Source: UBA724 sp964008075
Lineage (GTDB): Bacteria; Bacteroidota; Bacteroidia; Flavobacteriales; Flavobacteriaceae
Length of the DNA stretch: 13,914 nt
Reading direction: 5' to 3'
Assembly (NCBI GenBank): GCA_964008075.1
Contig: CAXGAP010000034.1
Location: 1-13,914 of the forward strand
Positions 1-6,594 of the stretch are shown here, in pieces (positions within the stretch are counted from its first letter, which is position 1; each line of letters starts with the position of its first letter). The position numbers were made by a program, and so were the translations under genes. The notes under the pieces are model-generated. The model did no database searches, had not been told where the DNA came from, and worked only from the letters and a program-made list of their open reading frames with translations.

Positions 1-189
1 GGTTGGATTGGTCACTGCTTGTCGCTTTGCTGGATCGCCAACCTTGATTTCACCACCTTCGACAAAAGCAATAACAGATGGCGTTGTTCGTTTACCTTCT
101 GCATTTGGAATCACAACTGGCTCATTTCCTTCCATAACAGAAACACAAGAGTTTGTTGTTCCTAAATCAATACCGATTATTTTACTCAT
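1..189 (-). CDS. dnaK: Molecular chaperone DnaK (Hsp70), N-terminal fragment
   Basis: Only the first 63 codons are in the window; the gene continues past the left edge. DnaK is the cytoplasmic Hsp70 chaperone, which uses ATP hydrolysis to bind and release unfolded polypeptides together with DnaJ and GrpE. The translation begins MSKIIGIDLGTTNSCV, the near-invariant Hsp70 start with the phosphate-1 loop of the ATPase domain (GIDLGTTNS, residues 6-14). It continues with GNEPVVIPNAEGKRTTPSVI (residues 21-40) and VGDPAKRQAVTNPT at the edge, all typical of bacterial DnaK. The ATG at 189-187 fits the usual DnaK N-terminus exactly. The gene is divergent from panB, and the spacer holds two inverted repeats. 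Identity is certain at family level. The substrate-binding domain cannot be assessed. Confidence 0.97.
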   Translation of the reverse strand, partial: MSKIIGIDLGTTNSCVSVMEGNEPVVIPNAEGKRTTPSVIAFVEGGEIKVGDPAKRQAVTNPT

Positions 190-302
190 GTTTTATAATT
201 TTTTTAAAATAACTCAATGACTATGCCATTGGCATCATACTGACAGGCTGTCAGTTATGGCATTGTTCGACTATATAATGTATTTTTGAGCAAATTTGTG
301 CC
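190..302. promoter_or_regulatory. Divergent dnaK/panB intergenic region with two perfect inverted repeats
   Basis: This 113-bp spacer separates divergent dnaK and panB. It holds two perfect odd-length palindromes. At 239-255 are 8-bp arms ACTGACAG/CTGTCAGT around one base; at 223-235 are 6-bp arms ATGCCA/TGGCAT around one base. On the minus strand, reading toward dnaK, the second palindrome runs into TGGCA-N6-TTGA (228-214). This resembles a sigma-54 promoter (TGGCAC-N5-TTGC) with GA in place of GC at -12. The -12 element lies about 25 nt before the dnaK ATG. No TAnnTTTG box and no CIRCE element is visible for dnaK. Operator and promoter roles are inferred. Confidence 0.45.
281..288 (+). promoter_or_regulatory. 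Probable panB promoter -7 box (TATTTTTG)
   Basis: TATTTTTG matches the Bacteroidota -7 consensus TAnnTTTG. A TTG at 263-265 is the nearest -33 candidate, but its 15-nt spacer is shorter than usual. The panB ATG at 303 is only 14 nt beyond the box, so the transcript would be nearly leaderless. No purine-rich ribosome binding site is seen, which is common in this phylum. Confidence 0.45.
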
Positions 303-1121
303 ATGTCTAAGTCAGCAAAAGATTATAAAATAGTGACCACAAACAGTCTCAGTAAGATGAAAACTTCAAAAGAGAAGATTACCATGCTCACGGCGTACGA
401 CTATTCGATGGCGACTGTTGTGGATGCTGCTCATGTGGATGTGATTCTTGTTGGCGATTCTGCTTCGAATGTCATGTCAGGTCATGAAACAACAGTTCCA
501 ATCACACTTGACCAAATGATTTATCATGCCTCTGGTGTTGTGCGAGCAAGCAAACGTGCACTTGTTGTTGTGGATTTGCCTTTTGGCAGCTATCAATCAG
601 ACTCTCAAGAGGCGCTTCGTTCATCGATAAGAATTATGAAAGAATCTGGCGCCCACGCAGTGAAAATGGAAGGTGGAAAAGAAATTGAAAAATCAATCAC
701 CAAAATCCTAAATGCAGGGATTCCTGTGATGGGACACCTTGGTCTCACACCACAATCCATCTATAAATTCGGCACCTATTCTGTGCGAGCTAAGGAAGAG
801 GAAGAGGCAAAAAAACTTCTTTCTGATGCAAAAAGGCTAGAAGAACTCGGCTGTTTTGCATTGGTTTTGGAAAAAATACCCTCCAAACTTGCAAAGCAAG
901 TTGCACAACAATTAAGTATCCCAGTGATTGGCATTGGAGCCGGGGCTGATGTGGATGGGCAAGTCCTTGTGATTCATGATATTATAGGTTTGACAAACGA
1001 GTTTAACCCTCGTTTTTTACGAAGGTATATGAACCTTTACGAAGACATGAAAAAAGCAATTGAAAAATATGTTTCAGACGTGAAGTCTGTTGACTTTCCG
1101 AATCAAAACGAACAGTATTAA
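303..1121 (+). CDS. panB: 3-methyl-2-oxobutanoate hydroxymethyltransferase (ketopantoate hydroxymethyltransferase)
   Basis: PanB transfers a hydroxymethyl group from 5,10-methylenetetrahydrofolate to 2-oxoisovalerate to make ketopantoate, the first committed step of pantothenate and coenzyme A synthesis in the cytoplasm. At 272 residues the protein has the usual family length. It shows the expected (beta/alpha)8 signatures: MLTAYDYSMA (28-37), the metal-ligand motif VGDSASNVMSGHETTVPIT around Asp52, VVDLPFGSY with metal ligand Asp91, and VKMEGG (120-125) with substrate-contacting Lys121 and Glu123. It also has GHLGLTPQS (144-152) and LVLEKIP with the likely catalytic base Glu190, then IPVIGIGAGADVDGQVLV toward the C-terminus. 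The ATG at 303 gives the normal N-terminus. A pseudouridine synthase gene begins on the base after its stop codon, so the two are probably co-transcribed, although their functions are unrelated. It shares its 2-oxoacid substrate with LeuA, encoded further on. Residue roles are taken by homology. Confidence 0.97.
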   Translation: MSKSAKDYKIVTTNSLSKMKTSKEKITMLTAYDYSMATVVDAAHVDVILVGDSASNVMSGHETTVPITLDQMIYHASGVVRASKRALVVVDLPFGSYQSDSQEALRSSIRIMKESGAHAVKMEGGKEIEKSITKILNAGIPVMGHLGLTPQSIYKFGTYSVRAKEEEEAKKLLSDAKRLEELGCFALVLEKIPSKLAKQVAQQLSIPVIGIGAGADVDGQVLVIHDIIGLTNEFNPRFLRRYMNLYEDMKKAIEKYVSDVKSVDFPNQNEQY

Positions 1122-1799
1122 TTGTCAGCGCTCTCTGTTATTTACGAAGACAACCAAATATTAGTTGTCAACAAAACTGCTGGTTTACTTGTTCAGGGTG
1201 ACAAAACAGGCGACAAGTCGCTTATCGATCTTGCCAAGAAATATATCAAAGAAAAATACCAAAAGCCTGGGGAAGTGTTTTTGGGTTTGGTGCATCGTCT
1301 CGACAGGCCAACAACAGGTGTGATTGTGCTTGCCAGAACCTCAAAAGCACTCTCGCGACTCAGTCAGCAATTTAAAGAAAGAGTTCCCAAAAAAAAATAT
1401 AAAGCAATTGTTTCTGGCACTCCTGAGTCAGAAGCGACTTTGGAGAATTTCCTCAAAAAAAAACCTTCAAAAAATAAGTCTTATCACTACCCAAAAAACA
1501 CCCCAAATACAAAGAAAGCTATACTTCATTATCGTGTTGTAAAACAACTAAAATCATATCATGTTTTAGACATTGAACTTGAAACTGGAAGGCATCACCA
1601 GATTCGTGCCCAGCTCGCAGCAGTTGGACTACACATCAAAGGGGATTTGAAATATGGCGCCAAAAGACCAAACAAAAATGGCAGTATTCACCTTCATGCT
1701 CGTTCGCTTACTTTGATACATCCAACAAAAAAGGAAGAGATGACTTTTCTTGCGCCAACTCCAGATGATGTGGTTTGGAATGCAAGCCTAGCGGATTAA
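1122..1799 (+). CDS. RluA-family RNA pseudouridine synthase
   Basis: This enzyme converts specific uridines in rRNA or tRNA to pseudouridine. The 225-residue protein has the RluA-family catalytic motif HRLDRPTTG (58-66) with the nucleophile Asp61. Other family signatures are the N-terminal IYEDNQILVVNKTAGLLVQ, LARTSKALSRLSQQF, and the C-terminal ETGRHHQIRAQLAAVGL followed by IKGDLKYG. It has no S4 RNA-binding domain and so resembles the compact RluA/TruC forms rather than RluC or RluD. The target site cannot be assigned. The start must be the TTG at 1122: an in-frame stop, the panB TAA at 1119-1121, lies directly before it, and the next in-frame ATG is near the C-terminus. The gene abuts panB without a gap, which suggests translational coupling. 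Its last 12 bp overlap the end of the convergent gene. Confidence 0.93.
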   Translation: MSALSVIYEDNQILVVNKTAGLLVQGDKTGDKSLIDLAKKYIKEKYQKPGEVFLGLVHRLDRPTTGVIVLARTSKALSRLSQQFKERVPKKKYKAIVSGTPESEATLENFLKKKPSKNKSYHYPKNTPNTKKAILHYRVVKQLKSYHVLDIELETGRHHQIRAQLAAVGLHIKGDLKYGAKRPNKNGSIHLHARSLTLIHPTKKEEMTFLAPTPDDVVWNASLAD

Positions 1800-3332
1800 T
1801 ACTGTAGCTTTTTCACGAATGATCTCCCCTATAGAACGATTTTCAATTTTGCTTTCTAACCATGATAAAATATCTAAATACAGAAATGATCGCTTTTCAT
1901 ATGGGTCGTTTTCAAAATTCTTTAATGACGAATGTAGTTTACGAAATGCTTGCTTCAATTTATTTGGGTAGATGTCAGTCAAACTCCTCAAAAATCGAAT
2001 GAGCTCTTTCTGAACCGACTGAAGTTCATCCATTTTTAACAAAAACTTATATGTCTGTTTTACTTGCTTTTCAATTTCATAATCTAGGCCTGCATCATAG
2101 TGCGCAACAACGTTTAACACTCTCGAAAAACACATTAAATCTTGATGAACTCGTAGGGATTTATCATCAATGATAAATTGCAAATACTCGATACATTTCG
2201 CATGATTTTCAGCACCAAAATAAATGCAAGCAATTTTATAATACATGACCATAATATTGTGTTGATCGAGCTGATCGCTGTGTTGAGACAATCCATCCAA
2301 AACATCAGGAATTAGAGGAACGGCCTCTTCAAAACTGCCCTCCAAAAAATGAAAATTGATTTTATTGTTGTATTTACCCATAAAAATATAAGGCGAAATG
2401 TTGTGGTTGCTCGGAAAGCTGGGAAGAGATATAGTTGACTCAAACCTTTCCAATGCAATTTTGAATTTGGAGCGATATTTTAATAAAAATAAAATTTCAA
2501 ATAAATATTGATGACCCCGAATAAAAAATACTGGATGTAAAGCAATCATATCAGGAGACAAAAAGAAAAGTTCAATCAGCTTGTTTGCAAATTTATATGC
2601 TGAAAGAAGATCTTGCACAAGAATACTGTACAGCATATAAGAGCTGTAATACCAGTAAGTTTCAGACAAACCAGAAGTTTCCAAATCAATTTCCTGGATA
2701 TGCGACTCGAAAAAATTTGTAACTTCATTGTATTCTTTATCATTCTTCACATATCCAAAATGTACATTTTTGGCGTGGAGCATCAAAGACAAGCTAGATA
2801 GTTTTGATTTGGTGAGGTTGTGAGAAGCATGATCTAAAGATTTATTGACAAGCTCATCGACATAATCAAAACTAGTTTTGGAGAGGTATTGCGTCTGCAC
2901 TTCTTTTTCAAATTCTAAAGCGTGCGACACTACAGCAGTATCATCCAGCTTTTCTGCTTGTACTTTCACACGCTGAAGCATCAGTAAACTTTGCTCATAC
3001 ATTCCTTTGTTGTACAGAATATAGACATAGTCAAGTTGTTCGCGCAATTGTAGCCTCTTGTTTTTTGTTGAAGCCGACAATCTCAAATTGATTAAAATTT
3101 GCTTGTACAAATGACTCTTTACATTTGAGAGCTGTTCGCGTTTCACAATTTTTGACTGAAAAATTTTTTGCTCATCATATACACTCATTTTATCCAACAG
3201 ATTGAAAAGAGCAATAAACTTTGTATTCGAATTGGATTGCAATCGATTTACATAAAGTTTAAACTGCCTTTTTTCTGATTTTGATAAAGATTTAATCAAA
3301 TGAAAAAGAGACTCTTTTTGGAAATTACGCAT
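1788..3332 (-). CDS. Conserved helical-repeat-like protein of unknown function
   Basis: I do not recognise a defined function. The protein has 514 residues and appears almost wholly alpha-helical. It has no signal peptide, transmembrane segment or catalytic motif that I can see, so it is probably cytoplasmic. The N-terminus (FHLIKSLSKSEKRQFKLYVNR, about residues 11-31) resembles the start of a family of hypothetical proteins I associate with Bacteroidota; this is from memory and was not searched. The middle and C-terminal parts contain repeated aromatic/leucine helix pairs, such as YVYILYNKGMYEQSLLMLQRV (about 102-122) and KIACIYFGAENHAKCIEYLQFI (about 366-387). These resemble tetratricopeptide repeats and suggest a protein-protein interaction scaffold. 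It stands alone on the minus strand: divergent from leuA, and overlapping the convergent pseudouridine synthase gene by 12 bp with no terminator between them. It starts at the ATG at 3332 and ends at a TAG. Confidence 0.85.
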   Translation of the reverse strand: MRNFQKESLFHLIKSLSKSEKRQFKLYVNRLQSNSNTKFIALFNLLDKMSVYDEQKIFQSKIVKREQLSNVKSHLYKQILINLRLSASTKNKRLQLREQLDYVYILYNKGMYEQSLLMLQRVKVQAEKLDDTAVVSHALEFEKEVQTQYLSKTSFDYVDELVNKSLDHASHNLTKSKLSSLSLMLHAKNVHFGYVKNDKEYNEVTNFFESHIQEIDLETSGLSETYWYYSSYMLYSILVQDLLSAYKFANKLIELFFLSPDMIALHPVFFIRGHQYLFEILFLLKYRSKFKIALERFESTISLPSFPSNHNISPYIFMGKYNNKINFHFLEGSFEEAVPLIPDVLDGLSQHSDQLDQHNIMVMYYKIACIYFGAENHAKCIEYLQFIIDDKSLRVHQDLMCFSRVLNVVAHYDAGLDYEIEKQVKQTYKFLLKMDELQSVQKELIRFLRSLTDIYPNKLKQAFRKLHSSLKNFENDPYEKRSFLYLDILSWLESKIENRSIGEIIREKATVLIR

Positions 3333-3416
3333 AGAAAAATTTCAAAAAGTCAAATGATATAAATTTAAATTTTGGTAATTCATAAATATACATTTTTTTG
3401 AGCCATATTTTTAATT

Positions 3417-3424
3417 TAAATTTG
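3417..3424 (+). promoter_or_regulatory. Probable leu operon promoter -7 box (TAAATTTG)
   Basis: TAAATTTG is an exact match to the Bacteroidota -7 consensus TAnnTTTG and lies 27 nt before the leuA ATG. The best -33 candidate is TTTG at 3397-3400, with a 16-nt spacer that is slightly short. The 119-bp leuA/unknown-gene spacer (3333-3451) is very AT-rich. It shows no leader peptide, T-box or attenuator-like hairpin, and I see no clear promoter for the minus-strand gene. Confidence 0.5.
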
Positions 3425-3451
3425 CTTTATACAATTGTCATATAATTGTTT

Positions 3452-4612
3452 ATGCCAAAAAATAAAGTTCACATTTTTGACACCACTTTGCGTGATGGTG
3501 AACAGGTTCCAGGTTGCAAGTTAAATACCCAACAAAAGCTTCATATTGCCACTCGATTGGACGAGTTGGGTGTTGATGTTATCGAAGCTGGATTTCCAAT
3601 TTCCAGCCCTGGGGACTTTCATTCTGTTGAAGAAATTTCAAAGGTTATTGCCAATGCATCTGTATGTGCACTAACTCGTTCTGTTCAAAAAGATATAGAT
3701 GTTGCTGCCCAAGCACTTCAGCATGCAAAACATCCAAGAATTCACACAGGAATAGGTACCTCATACTCGCATATCAAGCATAAGTTTAATTCGAGTCGTG
3801 AGAAAATTATAGAACGTGCTGTTGGAGCTGTTAAACATGCCAAACAGTATGTTGAGGACATAGAGTTCTACGCAGAAGATGCTGGGCGAACAGAAAATAA
3901 TTTTCTTGCCAAAGTTTGTGAAGAGGTAATCAAGGCTGGTGCAACTGTTATAAACATCCCTGACACGACTGGATATTGCTTGCCAGAAGACTATGGTACA
4001 AAAATCAAATATTTAGTCGAAAATGTTAAGGGTATCGAAAGAGCTATCATTTCTTGTCATTGCCATAATGATTTGGGCCTTGCAACTGCAAATTCTATTG
4101 CAGGTGCTGTCAATGGCGCACGTCAAATCGAATGCACCATCAATGGAATTGGAGAACGTGCTGGAAATACTTCTCTAGAAGAAGTGGTGATGATTATGAG
4201 ACAACATCCTCGTTTGCAATTAGATACAAATATCAACACCAAACTGTTGTACGATACCTCTCAAATGGTTTCTGAGTCGATGGGGATGAGTGTGCAAGCC
4301 AACAAGGCAATCGTTGGGGCAAATGCCTTTGCCCACAGCTCTGGTATTCATCAGGATGGTGTTATCAAGAATAGAGAAACCTACGAAATCATTGACCCAC
4401 ATGATGTTGGAGTCGAAACCTCTGCAATTGTATTGACTGCTCGCAGTGGACGTGCAGCACTTGCCTATCGCGCCAAAAATATTGGCATAGAACTAACCAA
4501 GTTGCAGCTGGATAAAGTTTACGAACAATTTTTGAAGTTTGCAGATTCACATAAAGAAATCAATGATGATGATATTCCTGGAATTGTTGATCTTGCAAAT
4601 CTGAATTCATAA
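3452..4612 (+). CDS. leuA: 2-isopropylmalate synthase, short form lacking the regulatory domain
   Basis: LeuA condenses acetyl-CoA with 2-oxoisovalerate to give 2-isopropylmalate, the entry step of leucine synthesis. The catalytic TIM barrel is complete. FDTTLRDGEQVPG (9-21) carries metal ligand Asp10 and catalytic Arg14, CHCHNDLGLATANS carries metal ligands His203 and His205, and GIGERAGNTSLEEVVM follows. The linker subdomain has HSSGIHQDGVIKNRETYEIIDP (from His295). At 386 residues it stops soon after this subdomain, whereas E. coli LeuA has 523. The C-terminal allosteric leucine-binding domain is therefore absent. The adjacent leuC, leuD and leuB favour the isopropylmalate reaction over homocitrate or citramalate synthesis, but substrate choice is inferred. 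I chose the ATG at 3452; a TTG two codons upstream (3446) is in frame but less likely. First gene of a four-gene operon. Confidence 0.95.
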   Translation: MPKNKVHIFDTTLRDGEQVPGCKLNTQQKLHIATRLDELGVDVIEAGFPISSPGDFHSVEEISKVIANASVCALTRSVQKDIDVAAQALQHAKHPRIHTGIGTSYSHIKHKFNSSREKIIERAVGAVKHAKQYVEDIEFYAEDAGRTENNFLAKVCEEVIKAGATVINIPDTTGYCLPEDYGTKIKYLVENVKGIERAIISCHCHNDLGLATANSIAGAVNGARQIECTINGIGERAGNTSLEEVVMIMRQHPRLQLDTNINTKLLYDTSQMVSESMGMSVQANKAIVGANAFAHSSGIHQDGVIKNRETYEIIDPHDVGVETSAIVLTARSGRAALAYRAKNIGIELTKLQLDKVYEQFLKFADSHKEINDDDIPGIVDLANLNS

Positions 4613-4627
4613 GCAAACCTAATTAGG

Positions 4628-6004
4628 ATGGGAAAAACACTATTTGACAAGGTTTGGGACAGCCATGTTGTCGATCAACTTGAAGATGGTCCTGATATAC
4701 TTTATATCGATAAACATTTGATACATGAAGTGACGAGTCCTCAAGCTTTTTCAATGTTAAAGGACAAAAATATCCCTGTGTTTAGACCAAAGCAAATTGT
4801 TGCTACTGCAGATCACAACGTTCCAACACTCAATCAGCACCTTCCCATCAAAGACGAACTTTCGAGAAACCAAGTTGACCAATTACGTAAAAATTGTGAT
4901 AAATACAATATTGAGCTATATGGCTTGGGCCACCCCTACCAAGGAATTGTACACGTCATTGGTCCTGAGTTGGGCATCACTCAACCTGGTATGACGATGG
5001 TTTGCGGAGATAGTCACACCTCAACTCATGGCGCTTTTGGATCGATTGCTTTTGGCATTGGTACAAGTCAAGTTGCGCAGGTTTTTGCAAGCCAATGCTT
5101 GTTGGTAAGCAAACCGAAAAGCATGCGAATTAAAGTAAATGGAAATTTAAAAAAAGGGGTTCATCCAAAAGACGTCATTCTCTATATTATTTCTCAACTC
5201 GGAACTGATTCAGGAACAGGCTATTTTGTTGAATATTCTGGTGAAGTGTTTGAAAATATGAGTATGGAAGGTCGTATGACAGTTTGCAATATGAGTATTG
5301 AAATGGGTGCTCGTGGTGGGATGATTGCGCCAGACAAAACGACTTTTGACTACATCAAGGGAAGAGAATTTGCCCCCTCTGAAAAAGAGTTTGAAGACAA
5401 GATCAAGCAGTGGCAGTCACTTCCTTCTGACAATGATGCTGTATTTTGTAAAGAATACAGTTTTGATGCTGATGATATCAGCCCAATGATCACATATGGA
5501 ACAAACCCAGGGATGGGCATTGGTGTTCAAGAGAAAATTCCCTCTTCACAAAACGAATCCTTTCAGAAATCGCTGGCTTACATGGGCTTTGATCAAGGGG
5601 ATACACTCAAAAATTTACCTATCAATTATGTCTTTATTGGGAGCTGTACAAATTCTAGAATCGAAGATTTTCGAGTTGCTTCTGACTATATCAAAGGGAA
5701 GAAAAAAGCAAAGAATGTCAATGCACTAATTGTTCCAGGCTCACAGCAAGTTGCAAAACAAATACAAGATGAGGGCTTGGGAATTATATTTGAAGAAGCA
5801 GGATTTGTGATTCGACAACCAGGCTGTTCGGCATGCTTGGCGATGAATGATGATAAAATTCCTGCAGGAGAATATTGCGTTTCAACATCCAATCGAAATT
5901 TTGAAGGTCGACAAGGCCCTGGTGCACGCACAATTTTGGCTAGTCCACTCACTGCAGTAGCTGCTGCCATTGAAGGAAAAATAGTCGACATAACCCAAAC
6001 ATGA
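4628..6004 (+). CDS. leuC: 3-isopropylmalate dehydratase large subunit
   Basis: LeuC pairs with LeuD to isomerise 2-isopropylmalate to 3-isopropylmalate through dimethylcitraconate, using a [4Fe-4S] cluster as in aconitase. The 458 residues match the family's usual length (E. coli has 466). Visible signatures are the N-terminal MGKTLFDKVWDSHVV, TADHNVPT, the substrate/cluster region VCGDSHTSTHGAFGSIAFGIG and RGGMIAPD. The three cluster ligands are Cys340 in FIGSCTNSR and Cys400/Cys403 in QPGCSACLAMND. The 60-residue and 3-residue ligand spacings match those of E. coli LeuC. The ATG at 4628 lies 15 bp after the leuA stop. The TGA stop overlaps the leuD start as ATGA, a sign of translational coupling fitting the equal need for both subunits. 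Confidence 0.97.
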   Translation: MGKTLFDKVWDSHVVDQLEDGPDILYIDKHLIHEVTSPQAFSMLKDKNIPVFRPKQIVATADHNVPTLNQHLPIKDELSRNQVDQLRKNCDKYNIELYGLGHPYQGIVHVIGPELGITQPGMTMVCGDSHTSTHGAFGSIAFGIGTSQVAQVFASQCLLVSKPKSMRIKVNGNLKKGVHPKDVILYIISQLGTDSGTGYFVEYSGEVFENMSMEGRMTVCNMSIEMGARGGMIAPDKTTFDYIKGREFAPSEKEFEDKIKQWQSLPSDNDAVFCKEYSFDADDISPMITYGTNPGMGIGVQEKIPSSQNESFQKSLAYMGFDQGDTLKNLPINYVFIGSCTNSRIEDFRVASDYIKGKKKAKNVNALIVPGSQQVAKQIQDEGLGIIFEEAGFVIRQPGCSACLAMNDDKIPAGEYCVSTSNRNFEGRQGPGARTILASPLTAVAAAIEGKIVDITQT

Positions 6005-6594
6005 TGGAAAAATTTACGCTCTTACAACAAACAGCCATTCCCCTGGAAATCGAGAACGTAGATACTGACCAAATTATTCCTGCGCGTTTTCTAAAGGCAA
6101 CAGATCGAAAAGGCTTTGGAGACAACCTCTTTCGTGACTGGCGATACGATAACAACAACAATCCTATCTCTGATTTTGTTTTAAATGACCCAACTTACAC
6201 TGGATCCATACTCATCGCTGGCAATAACTTTGGCTGTGGATCAAGTCGTGAGCATGCTGCATGGGCGCTAACTGAATATGGCTTTAAAGTTGTGATATCT
6301 AGCTTTTTTGCAGATATTTTTAAGGGCAATGCCCTCAACAATGGTTTACTACCAATTCAAGTAAATGAAGAGCAACTGTACATGATTTTTGAAGCAATAA
6401 AAGAAAACCCCAAATGCGAATTTATCATTGATTTGGAACAGCAATTTATTAAAATTCCATCAATAGATTTTCATATCGACTTTGAAATCAACTCCTACAA
6501 AAAGACTTGTTTGATCAATGGATATGATGATATTGATTATCTGATCAATAATAAAAACAAGATTGAACAATTTGAAAGGAAAAGAAATGCATAA
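6001..6594 (+). CDS. leuD: 3-isopropylmalate dehydratase small subunit
   Basis: LeuD supplies the swivelling substrate-recognition domain of isopropylmalate isomerase and works with LeuC. The 197 residues match the family size (about 200). Typical features are ENVDTDQIIPARFLK (18-32), FRDWRYD, and the signature NFGCGSSREHAAWAL with GCGSSREH at 78-85. ISSFFADIFKGNALNNGLLPI, the small-subunit core motif, follows. Two ATG codons in tandem (6001 and 6004) could each start translation; the first gives the ATGA overlap with the leuC stop. The last 8 bp overlap leuB. The C-terminal part ends in a lysine/asparagine-rich tail with no recognisable motif. Confidence 0.97.
   Translation: MMEKFTLLQQTAIPLEIENVDTDQIIPARFLKATDRKGFGDNLFRDWRYDNNNNPISDFVLNDPTYTGSILIAGNNFGCGSSREHAAWALTEYGFKVVISSFFADIFKGNALNNGLLPIQVNEEQLYMIFEAIKENPKCEFIIDLEQQFIKIPSIDFHIDFEINSYKKTCLINGYDDIDYLINNKNKIEQFERKRNA

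Noticed and set aside
8..220. 70-codon plus-strand frame at the left edge
   Set aside because: It is antisense to the clear dnaK N-terminus and has no family resemblance.
258..272. Plus-strand sigma-54 promoter for panB (TGGCA at 258)
   Set aside because: The -12 position reads CT with no TT before it, so only the -24 half matches; the TATTTTTG box is a better candidate.
3446..3451. Longer leuA starting at TTG 3446
   Set aside because: It adds only two residues; the ATG at 3452 is a stronger codon and gives the typical start.
6563..6586. Longer leuB starting at TTG 6563
   Set aside because: ATG 6587 gives the standard family N-terminus with a good AAGGA upstream; the extension lies in the leuD tail.
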